Source of the DNA: Clostridioides sp. ES-S-0054-01
GTDB lineage: Bacteria; Bacillota; Clostridia; Peptostreptococcales; Peptostreptococcaceae
NCBI GenBank assembly: GCA_021561035.1
Contig: CP067346.1
Span: forward strand, 2,387,001-2,451,000
Length of the DNA stretch: 64,000 bases
Reading direction: 5' to 3'
The notes beneath the pieces were generated by a model. The model was given only the letters and a program-made list of their open reading frames with translations. It was not told the origin of the DNA and made no database searches. A program made the translations under genes and the position numbers. Of the stretch, positions 28,286-36,268 are shown one piece after another (positions within the stretch are counted from its first letter, which is position 1; each line of letters begins with the position of its first letter).

Positions 28286-28498
28286 TAGTTTTTTTATATG
28301 TATTTTGTATACATTTTTACTTTTTTTTCCAAATGTTGATATTGCATATTTCCTGTATTTTCTTTTTTTTTTAAGTGCAAACCTTTTTTGGTTTATTTTA
28401 TCAAATTGATTAAAAATAAGACTATTTTTACAACAAATATTTGTTTTCTACATACTTTTTTAATTTTTAATCTTATGATGTGAAATTCTCATAATTTT

Positions 28499-30193
28499 TT
28501 ATAATTTGTTGTCATTTATTTCATCAAACCAAGATTTAACATCACCTATAATAGACTTAATACAGTCATTATCAAATGGAGAATACAAATTTCCCATACT
28601 CACAATGTCTAAAAATGATTTTGTTCCTCCAACTTCACAGATATTTATATAATCTTGCCATCCTGCATCCCTATCTTGAATCATTTTTTTCCAAAATTGT
28701 AATGCACAAATTTGAGCTAATACATAATCTATGTAATAAAATGGATTTTTAAATATATGACCTTGCTTAAACCACCAACAACCTCTTTCTAAAAAATAAT
28801 TATCATCATACTTTCTATGAGGTAAGTATTTTTTCTCTAAAAATCTCCAAATTTCCTTTCTTTTTGATTTATCTACATTAGGATTTTTATAAATATAGTG
28901 TTGAAATTCATCAACAATTACTCCATAAGGTATAAATTTAATTGCAGATGATAAGTGAGTAAATTTGTATTTATCTGTATCTTCTTTAAAAAATAAATCC
29001 ATCCACGGCCATGTTATAAATTCCATACTCATTGAATGGATTTCACAACTGTCAAGCGTTGGAAAATTAATTTCTGGCATATCAATCCATCTAGACATAT
29101 ACAACTGAAATGCATGTCCTGCTTCATGTGTTAATACATCTATATCATCAGCAGTTTGATTAAAATTAGAAAAAACGAATGGCGACTTGTAATCTGGTAT
29201 ATAGGTACAATACCCTCCAGCTCCTTTTCCTTTCTTTGTTTCTAAATCCATAAGTTCATTTTCTAACATAAAATTAAAAAATCCATCTGTTTCTTTCGAC
29301 AGTTCAGAATACATCCTTTTACCATTTTGAATTATGTATCTTGAATCTCCCTTTAAACTTGCATTTCCTGTTAAAAATTCCACGCCTTCATCTATGTAAC
29401 TTAAATACTCTAAACCAATCCTTTTAGCTTGTTTTTCATAAAGTTCATTGGCCATTGGAACAACATATTTTAATACTTGTTTTCTAACACTTTCTATCAT
29501 ATCTTCTCTGTAGTCACTTCTCATCATTCTGATATATCCAAGCTCTACAAAATCTTCAAAACCTAATTTTTTAGATATCTTATCTCTAAGTTTTACTAGT
29601 TTATCAAATATATCATCAAATTCAGATTCATTTTCTTCAAAGAAATTATAATATGCTTTATTTGCTAGTTCTCTCGTTTTTCTGCACTTAGAATACATAA
29701 ATTTCCCCATACCAGATAAATTTCTTTCTTCTCCATCAAACATTATCTCGGCTGATGCTAAAAGTCTAGTATACTCTGAACACAATTTATTTTCTTCCTG
29801 CAATTCACTTATTATTTCTTTAGAAAAACTTTTTAAAGAATATTCTACTATTGTAAAAAATTGTTCTCCAAACTCTTTTATCAAATCATATTTAAACTTT
29901 GAATTTACAATAGCATTATAAAAATGTGAATTTAATTCTTCATACAAAGGCATATATTCATCCCAATAGTTTTTTTCTTCTTGATAGAATTTATTAAGTG
30001 TATCTGTACTATAGCTTATCGATGCTATATTTGACAACGTTTCTATTTTATTCCTCAATAAATTAATCTTATGTATATTTTTTTGTTGCTCTTTATAATT
30101 ACGAGAATTATTTATATCTTCTATACAACTCAAAAACTCTTTTTTCATACTATTGTAATTGGGTCTTTCATACTTAAACTCTGAAAATTTCAT
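28499..30193 (-). CDS. M3 family oligoendopeptidase
   Basis: The 564-residue protein belongs to the M3 (PepF/thimet) family. The zinc motif is HEAGH in DVLTHEAGHAFQLYM, and the third ligand is in the following helix near LDSCEIHSMSMEF. No signal peptide is seen, so it is cytoplasmic. It cleaves short peptides to feed amino acid fermentation. AAAGGAG precedes the ATG. The foreign element inserted 110 bp upstream of its start and may have replaced part of its promoter region. Confidence 0.92.
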   Translation of the reverse strand: MKFSEFKYERPNYNSMKKEFLSCIEDINNSRNYKEQQKNIHKINLLRNKIETLSNIASISYSTDTLNKFYQEEKNYWDEYMPLYEELNSHFYNAIVNSKFKYDLIKEFGEQFFTIVEYSLKSFSKEIISELQEENKLCSEYTRLLASAEIMFDGEERNLSGMGKFMYSKCRKTRELANKAYYNFFEENESEFDDIFDKLVKLRDKISKKLGFEDFVELGYIRMMRSDYREDMIESVRKQVLKYVVPMANELYEKQAKRIGLEYLSYIDEGVEFLTGNASLKGDSRYIIQNGKRMYSELSKETDGFFNFMLENELMDLETKKGKGAGGYCTYIPDYKSPFVFSNFNQTADDIDVLTHEAGHAFQLYMSRWIDMPEINFPTLDSCEIHSMSMEFITWPWMDLFFKEDTDKYKFTHLSSAIKFIPYGVIVDEFQHYIYKNPNVDKSKRKEIWRFLEKKYLPHRKYDDNYFLERGCWWFKQGHIFKNPFYYIDYVLAQICALQFWKKMIQDRDAGWQDYINICEVGGTKSFLDIVSMGNLYSPFDNDCIKSIIGDVKSWFDEINDNKL

Positions 30194-30302
30194 TTAAACA
30201 CTCCTTTACAACTTTATTTTATTGTATTTATAAGTATAGCTTTACATGTAATGTAATACTCTTTTATAAAATTATTATATATATTAAATATTCTTTATAC
30301 TG

Positions 30303-30327
30303 TAAAGGTTCTTGACAAGGGCATAAT
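30303..30327 (+). repeat. Left terminal inverted repeat of the element
   Basis: TAAAGGTTCTTGACAA followed by GGGCATAAT pairs with the right end at 34881-34905. Sixteen outer bases are perfect and 23 of 25 match overall. Confidence 0.85.
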
Positions 30328-30361
30328 AAAACAACTGAAAACATAGGTGCCAACCTACATC

Positions 30362-30397
30362 AAAACGCCGCCATTGGAAACAATGGACGGCGTTTTT
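30362..30397 (+). terminator. Bidirectional terminator at the left end of the element
   Basis: AAACGCCG-CCATTG, a GAAA loop and CAATGG-A-CGGCGTTT form a 14-bp stem with one bulged A, followed by TTTTT. It may insulate the element from host transcription, or the host from the element. Confidence 0.8.
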
Positions 30398-30443
30398 GCG
30401 TGCAAGGTGAAACACAGCCCAACGTTGGTCAATTCCGTGCACT

Positions 30444-30462
30444 TCTGGACATTTTGTCCAGA
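30444..30462. repeat. 19-bp palindrome, copy A
   Basis: TCTGGACA-TTT-TGTCCAGA is a perfect 8-bp inverted repeat followed by GGTGG. Related copies occur at 32390-32408 and 33261-33279, each between gene modules of the element. Confidence 0.8.
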
Positions 30463-30494
30463 GGTGGCGGGTTTGGGGAGCAACCCCAACAGGC

Positions 30495-30575
30495 ATTTTC
30501 GCGGCCCCCTGCGGGCGCGAAAATCGCAGGTGTGGCCACACCTGCCTTGCTTGCTGGTAGTGCGCAAACTTTTAA
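30495..30575. other. Candidate origin of transfer (oriT-like hairpins)
   Basis: Two adjacent inverted repeats lie here: ATTTTCGCG...CGCGAAAAT (30495-30524) and the perfect 20-bp palindrome GCAGGTGTGGCCACACCTGC (30526-30545). They are followed by CTTGCTTGCTGGTAGTGCGC, whose end recalls the GTGCGC nick core of MOB-Q type origins. Such a layout is common upstream of relaxase genes, but no relaxase is present here. The call is inference by pattern. Confidence 0.45.
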
Positions 30576-30602
30576 AACTACGCGATGAGCATTGTAGCTT
30601 AC

Positions 30603-30648
30603 TTGACATCTTTTGATCTATGGTGTATGCTGTTAAGTATATTAACAG
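30603..30648 (+). promoter_or_regulatory. Promoter and MarR operator of the marR-like gene
   Basis: TTGACA (30603-30608), a 17-bp spacer and TATGCT (30626-30631) form a sigma-A promoter. The 19-bp dyad CTGTTAAGTATATTAACAG (30630-30648) overlaps the -10 and start point. Nearly the same dyad occurs before the hydrolase gene at 31142-31160. Together they suggest autorepression by the encoded MarR protein. Confidence 0.75.
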
Positions 30649-30660
30649 AGGAGAAGTGTT

Positions 30661-31116
30661 ATGGATAACTTATCGATTGACCACCTGTGTGAACTGTTTC
30701 TTCAGGTTATAAACCAATATTCTGTCCTGGAAAAGCGGATGCATACTTATGAAATTGAACCTCAAATTTATTTAGCTGAAATTCATACCATTGCCGCTAT
30801 CGGAACGCATGAAAATATTAATGTAACTGATTTGGCAAAACTGCAAGGGACATCAAAAAGTGCTGTATCACAAGCAATTAGCAAACTTGTTAAAAAGGGG
30901 TTCATTGAAAAACGTGTTTCACCAAACACGGAAAATGAAGTTATCTTATTTCTTACTGAAAAGGGGAAACAGGTATTTGATATGCATGAGAAACAGCATA
31001 CTTTATTGAGGGCAGAATTAATTAACATATTAGAAAAATATCCATCTGAAACACTTAATATTCTTTCTTCATTGGCTGTCGATGTTCAAAAGATGTGGAA
31101 AGAAATTTTAATGTAG
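30661..31116 (+). CDS. MarR family transcriptional regulator
   Basis: The 151-residue protein has the MarR winged-helix layout. The recognition region is around NVTDLAKLQGTSKSAVSQAISKL and the wing is KRVSPNTENEVILFLTEKG. The ATG follows GAGGAGAAGTGTT. MarR proteins usually repress their own gene and a neighbour and release DNA on binding a small molecule. Two matching 19-bp palindromes, one at its promoter and one just before the hydrolase, are the likely operators. Confidence 0.9.
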   Translation: MDNLSIDHLCELFLQVINQYSVLEKRMHTYEIEPQIYLAEIHTIAAIGTHENINVTDLAKLQGTSKSAVSQAISKLVKKGFIEKRVSPNTENEVILFLTEKGKQVFDMHEKQHTLLRAELINILEKYPSETLNILSSLAVDVQKMWKEILM

Positions 31117-31141
31117 TAGCAATCTGTTTATTTTACATTTT

Positions 31142-31160
31142 GTGTTAAGCTGCTTAACAC
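31142..31160 (+). promoter_or_regulatory. Second MarR operator, before the hydrolase
   Basis: GTGTTAAGC-T-GCTTAACAC is a perfect 9-bp inverted repeat with one central base. It shares TGTTAAG...TTAACA and the 19-bp size with the operator at 30630-30648. It lies one base before the GTGGAGGTG ribosome site of the hydrolase. Confidence 0.75.
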
Positions 31161-31177
31161 GTGGAGGTGTCAAGACA

Positions 31178-32314
31178 ATGGGATATACCATTATAAACCC
31201 GATTCCTCAGTTCAATTTTCAGGCCAACAGGGTTTTAACCTATGGGGAATTAGCATGCAATCGTGAGATTATTAAAGCTCGTATTCCAGAGATACAGACT
31301 TTTGAAGACTGGTACATGGTTTGGTCTGATATGGCGCGATGTGCTGAGAAAAATAATCACTACCTTCATGCCGCTTATTATTATCGTATGGCTGAGTTTT
31401 TCTTGAAAGCAAATGATGAAAGAAAAGAGAGCGCCTATGATAGATGTATAAATTGCTTTTACCGTGGCTTTGATTTGGAATTGCATTTACACTATGAAAA
31501 AGTACAGATTCCCTTTGAAGGGAAACATCTTTATTGCTTAAAACTTTCCCATCCACATCCTAAAGGAACAGTTATTGTCTGTGGTGGGTATGACTCTTTT
31601 ATCGAGGAATTTGTATTACAAGTGCATGAACTTGTATCTCAGGGTTATGAAATTCTCCTTTTTGATGGGCCAGGACAAGGGAAATGCCTTAAAGAAAAAT
31701 TATACTTTCGCTTTGATTTTGAAAAAGCTACATCAACTATTTTGACTTATTTCCATATTGAAAAATGTGCGATGGTCGGTATTTCATGGGGCGGTTATTT
31801 TGCGTTGCGAAGTGCTGCGTATGAAAAAAGAATATCAGCAGTGGTTGCATACGATGTGATGGACAATGGATTTGAAGTAATGACAAATATATTTCCGCTT
31901 CCCATCTGCAAAATTATTCAATTTGCTTATTATAACAAATGGGAACGACTGCTAAATGGTCTAACTGGTATAATTGCAAGAAATAATGTTCTGGCGGATT
32001 GGGCACTATCCCAGGGAATGTATATTACAGGATCGAAATCCCCTTTTGAGTTTTATCAGAACCTATCTTATCACAACCTATCAGAAATTACAGGTTTAAT
32101 CACGCAAGATGTATTGCTTCTGGCAGGAGAGAAAGATCACTACATTCCCCTCAAACAATTTTATAGACTTGAAAAATCTATAAATCATGCAAAGAGTCTG
32201 TCTTGCAGATTGTTTACAATAGCAGAGGGGGGTGAACAACATTGTCAGATTGGTAATCATATGCTGGCAGTCAATACCATTATAAATTGGTTGGGGAAAT
32301 ACTTTCTACATTAA
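31178..32314 (+). CDS. FrsA-like alpha/beta hydrolase
   Basis: The start is ATG 31178 (MGYTIINPIPQFN) behind GGAGGTG; the frame extends to 31142 only through the operator. The 378-residue protein has an N-terminal helical cap and an alpha/beta hydrolase core. The nucleophile serine is in MVGISWGGYFALR, the acid is probably Asp in LLLAGEKDHYIPL, and the histidine is near GGEQHCQIGNH. The oxyanion side has VCGGYDSF. It resembles FrsA/DUF1100 esterases. The substrate is unknown; control by the adjacent MarR suggests a small-molecule or drug-like ester. No signal peptide is seen. Confidence 0.85.
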   Translation: MGYTIINPIPQFNFQANRVLTYGELACNREIIKARIPEIQTFEDWYMVWSDMARCAEKNNHYLHAAYYYRMAEFFLKANDERKESAYDRCINCFYRGFDLELHLHYEKVQIPFEGKHLYCLKLSHPHPKGTVIVCGGYDSFIEEFVLQVHELVSQGYEILLFDGPGQGKCLKEKLYFRFDFEKATSTILTYFHIEKCAMVGISWGGYFALRSAAYEKRISAVVAYDVMDNGFEVMTNIFPLPICKIIQFAYYNKWERLLNGLTGIIARNNVLADWALSQGMYITGSKSPFEFYQNLSYHNLSEITGLITQDVLLLAGEKDHYIPLKQFYRLEKSINHAKSLSCRLFTIAEGGEQHCQIGNHMLAVNTIINWLGKYFLH

Positions 32315-32389
32315 TTGTTCTTACATCATAAATAGCTTACAGCCGCGCTGTACTACATAAAATCTATCGTTTGGACATCTAGTGGTATC

Positions 32390-32408
32390 TCTGGACATTA
32401 TGTCCCGA
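32390..32408. repeat. 19-bp palindrome, copy B
   Basis: TCTGGACA-TTA-TGTCCCGA is the least perfect of the three copies, followed by GGTGG as in copy A. It separates the hydrolase from the response-regulator remnant. Confidence 0.75.
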
Positions 32409-32445
32409 GGTGGTAAGGCCATTCATTAGAAAGAAGGGTTACGCA

Positions 32446-33144
32446 ATGAATGCGGAGCACCGAGTTTTGATTATTGATAGCGATTTGAAAAACTGCAAAG
32501 CCATCAAGTACGCTTTGACTGAATACGGCATCAGTGCTTATTACACCCTGTCTGTGATAGATGGCATCGAGCGCCTTAACCGTCATAACTACGAGCTTGT
32601 GATCCTGGATATTTCCCTATCGGAAACAGACGGTTTTCAACTGCTCCGCTTTATGAGGCAAATGCGGAATATGCCGATCCTGGTGCTGTCCTCCCTGGGT
32701 GACATTGAGAACAAGGGCATTCCGATTGGGGGCGGATGATTTTCTGGAAAAACCCCTGGAGCTCCAGGAGTGCCTGTTTCGAGCCCAGGCCCTGCTCCGT
32801 ACAATGCCACCGCCCCGCCCCTACCCGGCCAGCGGTGCTATACCATCGTCACGTTTGAAAACCTGTTGATCGATCCCCTTACCCGCCGCGTGGTCTACAA
32901 TGGGCGGGAATTGGACTTGCCCCGCCGGGAGTTTGATCTGCTGTATATGCTGTCCTCTCAGGCTGAGCGGGTGCTCACCCATGAACAACTGCGCTACTAT
33001 GTATGGGGCGATGATTTTGAGGGTGACGAAACCAACGCCATCCCTGTAAGCCGCCTGCGGCAAAAGCTGGGCGATGGAGACTGCATAGAAAATGTCCGAG
33101 GCGTGGGCTATCGCTTCAAAGCCTCCAGGCGCAAAAAGGAATAG
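32446..33144 (+). pseudogene. OmpR/VanR-type response regulator, frameshifted
   Basis: ATG 32446 (MNAEHRVLIIDSDLKN) opens a receiver domain with the phospho-acceptor Asp in LVILDISLSETDGF. Near 32713-32722 the frame slips: the expected continuation (AFRLGADDFLEKPLELQ) is in another frame, while the original frame stops at 32737. Near 32800-32850, in a C-rich run, it slips back. The winged-helix domain (GRELDLPRREFDLLYMLSS, NVRGVGYRFKASRR) then reads to the stop at 33144. No histidine kinase is nearby. Two indels make a functional product unlikely, unless they are sequence errors. Confidence 0.85.
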
Positions 33145-33251
33145 CAAGCGCCTATTAGCGTATTTTTCAAAATATTTATCATTAGAGGTTTCTCTTTTGG
33201 CTTCAAAGTGCGGTTGATTGATAGAGAGATATTTTTTCCCTTAATACAGAG

Positions 33252-33288
33252 CGGGCGACTTCTGGACAAAATGTCCAGAGGTCGCCCG
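33252..33288. repeat. 19-bp palindrome copy C within a longer hairpin
   Basis: TCTGGACA-AAA-TGTCCAGA (33261-33279) is enclosed by CGGGCGAC and GTCGCCCG, making a nearly perfect 37-nt hairpin. It lies between the response-regulator remnant and the recombinase promoter. Confidence 0.8.
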
Positions 33289-33309
33289 TTCCCCTTTGCG
33301 GCGGCATCC

Positions 33310-33338
33310 TTGTTGAAAGGGGCCGGCAGAGGTATAAT
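33310..33338 (+). promoter_or_regulatory. Promoter of the serine recombinase
   Basis: TTGTTG, a 17-bp spacer and TATAAT lie 45 bp before the recombinase start and 22 bp after the palindrome copy C hairpin. Confidence 0.65.
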
Positions 33339-33382
33339 ATAGTTGTAGGTTGCCTCCTGTTCCAACAGAAAAGGAGCTAATT

Positions 33383-34864
33383 ATGGATAACAGAATAGAC
33401 GCGATTTACGGTAGACAATCTATTGACAAAAAGGACAGTATCAGCATTGAAAGCCAGTTTGAGTTTTGCCGGTACGAATTAAAAGGCGGTGAGGGAAATG
33501 AATATAAAGACAAGGGCTATTCCGGCAAGAACATTGACCGCCCCGACTTCCAGCGGCTTTTGGGTGACATCAAGGCCGGGCTGATTAAACGGGTAGTCGT
33601 TTACAAGCTGGACAGGATCAGCCGCTCCATTGTGGACTTCGCAAAGCTCATGGAAATATTCAAGCAGTACAACGTGGAGTTTGTCTCCTGCACGGAAAAG
33701 TTTGATACCTCAACCCCAATGGGCCGGGCGATGCTCAATATCTGTATTGTGTTCGCGCAACTGGAACGCGAAAGCATCCAAATGCGTGTAACGGACGCCT
33801 TTTATTCCCGGTGCGCCAAAAGCTACTATATGCGGGGCCGGGCGGCTTACGGTTTTGATTTGGAGCCCATCGTCATGGACGGGATTAAAACTAAAAAGCT
33901 GGTGGAAAACGCGGAGATGGATTACGTCGAGATGATGTTTGAAATGTACGGGGAGCCGGAAACCTCATACGGGGATATAACCCGGTACTTCACCACGCAG
34001 AATATTCTGGTGTATGGGAAAACGCTCAAACGCGGTTTTTTGGGCCAGCTTTTGAGAAACCCGGTTTACGTCCAGGCCGATATGGATATTTACGAATATT
34101 TCAAGGCCCAGGGTGTAAAAATTGAAAGCCCACCGGAACTGTTCACGGGTGATTATGGGTGCTATCTGTATCAGGGTCGGGAGGGTGAGGAGCCGATCCT
34201 CGTCATAACCCCCCATAAGGGCCGCATACCGTCGGGGCTCTGGCTGTCCGTCCAGCGCAAGCTATCACAAAACACCACATTCCAGAACGGGCGCAAATGC
34301 CATAATACATGGCTGGCTGGGAAAATCAAGTGTGGCTGTTGCGGATATGCCCTTGCAAGTCTCAACGCTCCGAATGGAGTTACCTATCTTCGGTGTAAAC
34401 AACGCTCGGAAAATAAGGGCTGTCAAGGCGCGGGCACTCTGACAAAGCAAGTGCTTGAACAAGCCGTGTATGCGGAAATGGTTAAGAAAATGCGGGCGTT
34501 CCAAACGCTGAAAGGCACCAAAACCGAAAGCTACAATCCGAAACTGACCGTCGCCCGCGCCGCGCTTGCCAAAACCGAGGCCGAGATTGAAAAACTGCTT
34601 GACACGCTTTCCGGCGCAAACCCCACCTTGCTACAATACGCGAATAGCCGTATTGAGGAATTGGACGGGCAACGGCAAGCCCAGGCAAAACTGGTGGCCG
34701 ACCTCACCACTAATTCCGTTTCGTCCTCTCAGGTTGAAAGCATATCCGGCTATCTGCGGGACTGGGAGTCTGTTGACTTTGACGACAAGCGCCGGGTGCT
34801 TGACACTCTTGTTTTACAAGTGCGGGCCATAAGTGAGCAAGTCGTGATACATTGGAAACTTTGA
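33383..34864 (+). CDS. Large serine recombinase
   Basis: ATG 33383 (MDNRIDAIYGRQSIDKKD) follows AAAGGAG. The 493-residue protein has the resolvase catalytic domain with nucleophile Ser13 in YGRQS and the arginines in VYKLDRISRS. A recombinase domain follows (GYSGKNIDRPDF, RGFLGQLLRNPVY), then a zinc ribbon (KCGCCGYAL with the later RCKQRSENKGCQG) and a coiled-coil tail. It is a transposon or phage-type integrase that cuts through a serine-DNA link and should integrate and excise this element. It lies 25 bp inside the right inverted repeat. Confidence 0.93.
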   Translation: MDNRIDAIYGRQSIDKKDSISIESQFEFCRYELKGGEGNEYKDKGYSGKNIDRPDFQRLLGDIKAGLIKRVVVYKLDRISRSIVDFAKLMEIFKQYNVEFVSCTEKFDTSTPMGRAMLNICIVFAQLERESIQMRVTDAFYSRCAKSYYMRGRAAYGFDLEPIVMDGIKTKKLVENAEMDYVEMMFEMYGEPETSYGDITRYFTTQNILVYGKTLKRGFLGQLLRNPVYVQADMDIYEYFKAQGVKIESPPELFTGDYGCYLYQGREGEEPILVITPHKGRIPSGLWLSVQRKLSQNTTFQNGRKCHNTWLAGKIKCGCCGYALASLNAPNGVTYLRCKQRSENKGCQGAGTLTKQVLEQAVYAEMVKKMRAFQTLKGTKTESYNPKLTVARAALAKTEAEIEKLLDTLSGANPTLLQYANSRIEELDGQRQAQAKLVADLTTNSVSSSQVESISGYLRDWESVDFDDKRRVLDTLVLQVRAISEQVVIHWKL

Positions 34865-34880
34865 TTTTTTCTCACTTCGC

Positions 34881-34905
34881 ATTATACCATTGTCAAGAAC
34901 CTTTA
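34881..34905 (-). repeat. Right terminal inverted repeat of the element
   Basis: Reverse complement of the left end: outer 16 bp perfect, 23 of 25 overall. It begins 16 bp after the recombinase stop. Confidence 0.85.
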
Positions 34906-35287
34906 ACCATGTTGAATAATAACATATGATTAATGGAATTACAATATTTTATAACACAAAACTAACTACTATAACAAATTACCATAAATCTATTTATTTA
35001 AAACTTTTAGCTCTATTAAGATAAATTTGTATTATATTAATAGTGCAAACGATGCCATTGCTTGTAATTAAGAATTCTGGAATTATTAATTACAAAATTT
35101 TTACGCTACCATGTCACATAAGCAATATTTTTACCAAAAAATTAATATTATTAAGCTTTCTAAATTACTTATCTCTTGATATAATAGTATACAAAACAAA
35201 TCATATTTCCCACTGAAACTTTGTTCAACACTAGCTGTGTCAACGTTTTCACAGGAAATTTGAGTATATAATTTATTGGAGGTTGAT
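34906..35287. other. Host intergenic region right of the element
   Basis: The composition returns to host-like AT-rich DNA. No gene is seen. A 10-bp inverted repeat (TTGTAATTAA ... TTAATTACAA) surrounds 35070-35095. The promoter of the Cof phosphatase gene is presumably near the right end. Confidence 0.4.
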
Positions 35288-36109
35288 ATGTACAAATTAA
35301 TCGCACTAGACATTGATGGAACAATATTAGACACACAAAAAAGGATTACTCCTGAAGTCTTTGAATCCATTCAAGAAGCAAAAAAGGCTGGAGCCAAAGT
35401 AGTTATAACAACAGGCAGACCTCTTCCTGGTGTAAAAGAACTTCTAAATCAACTAAATTTAACAGATGAAGGTGATTATGTTATATGCTTTAATGGAGCA
35501 ATTATTCAAGAAGTTAAAAGTGAAAAAATTATACATGATGTAGAAATGACTTTAGATGATTTTGATTTTATATATAATAACATTTGTAAAAAATATAATA
35601 CTAAAATACACATAAATACAATGACAAATTTAATTACACCAAATGAAACTCCTGGCAAATATACACTTCATGAAGCGAAATTAAATGATATAGAAGTCAA
35701 ATATATACAAAAAGATAAAATTGATGAATCTATTAAAATCTGTAAAATCATGATAGTTGATGAACCAGAAAGATTGGAAGAAATCATACAACAGCTACCT
35801 AAAAATTTATTCAATAAATATACTATAGTAAGGTCTGCTCCTTTTTATCTAGAATTTTTAGGTAAAACTACTAATAAAGGAACTGCACTTAAAACATTAT
35901 GCGCTAATCTAAATATACCTATAGAAAATGCTATTGCTGTTGGTGATGAAGAAAATGACCAACATATGATAAAGTATGCAGGTCTTGGTGTAGCTATGGG
36001 AAATGCACGTAATAGTATAAAAGAAATTGCTGATTATGTTACTGATACCAACAACGAAAATGGAGTTGCAAAAGTTATAAATAAATATATACTTAATAAA
36101 GCTATTTAA
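35288..36109 (+). CDS. Cof-type HAD hydrolase
   Basis: ATG 35288 (MYKLIALDIDGTILDTQ) follows GGAGGTTGAT; a TTG-started extension to 35276 would begin inside that site. The 273-residue protein has HAD motif I DIDGT, motif II in VVITTGRPLPGVK, the lysine in NKGTALKTL and motif IV in VGDEENDQHMI. It is a type IIB cap phosphatase that removes phosphate from sugar phosphates or similar small molecules. The exact substrate is not readable. Confidence 0.92.
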   Translation: MYKLIALDIDGTILDTQKRITPEVFESIQEAKKAGAKVVITTGRPLPGVKELLNQLNLTDEGDYVICFNGAIIQEVKSEKIIHDVEMTLDDFDFIYNNICKKYNTKIHINTMTNLITPNETPGKYTLHEAKLNDIEVKYIQKDKIDESIKICKIMIVDEPERLEEIIQQLPKNLFNKYTIVRSAPFYLEFLGKTTNKGTALKTLCANLNIPIENAIAVGDEENDQHMIKYAGLGVAMGNARNSIKEIADYVTDTNNENGVAKVINKYILNKAI

Positions 36110-36195
36110 ACAATTGTGAAATAAATGCATATATTTATGTCTAAGTATTATTATATATTAAAATTTGTAAAATAGATTGTATTGTATAAATACTT

Positions 36196-36240
36196 AAAAA
36201 GATTACTTAAAGATGTTGTGCAATTTAAGTAATCTTTTTT
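36196..36240. terminator. Convergent bidirectional terminator
   Basis: AAAAAGATTACTTAAA and TTTAAGTAATCTTTTTT form a perfect long stem with A and T runs on the two sides. It ends both the Cof gene (plus) and nadC (minus). Confidence 0.85.
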
Positions 36241-36268
36241 AATTATTTATCATATTGAGTTTATCTCA

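Larger units (their letters stand above)
30303..34905. mobile_element. 4.6-kb serine-recombinase element with terminal inverted repeats
   Basis: The element starts TAAAGGTTCTTGACAA and ends with its exact reverse complement (34890-34905). The similarity continues inward to 23 of 25 matches, ending in ATAAT. It holds a marR-like gene, an alpha/beta hydrolase, a broken response regulator and a large serine recombinase. Its base composition is well above the host's, and its right half is richer in G+C than its left. No relaxase or conjugation genes are present, so it can move only with help if it is mobilised between cells. Exact ends and target duplication need an empty-site comparison. Confidence 0.85.

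Noticed and set aside
30284-30616. Several overlapping 60-90 residue frames on both strands at the left end of the element
   Set aside because: The region is filled by hairpins and palindromes, the frames overlap each other and none has a ribosome site or recognisable protein.
32821-33365. Minus-strand frames opposite the response regulator
   Set aside because: They are shadows of a G+C-rich coding region; the plus frames give clear response-regulator domains.
33965-34832. Other frames within the recombinase gene
   Set aside because: High G+C third positions open spurious frames; the plus frame at 33383-34864 has catalytic and zinc motifs.
30303-34905. Element as a prophage or defence island
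   Set aside because: No structural, replication or nuclease genes are present; a serine-recombinase transposon explains the content.
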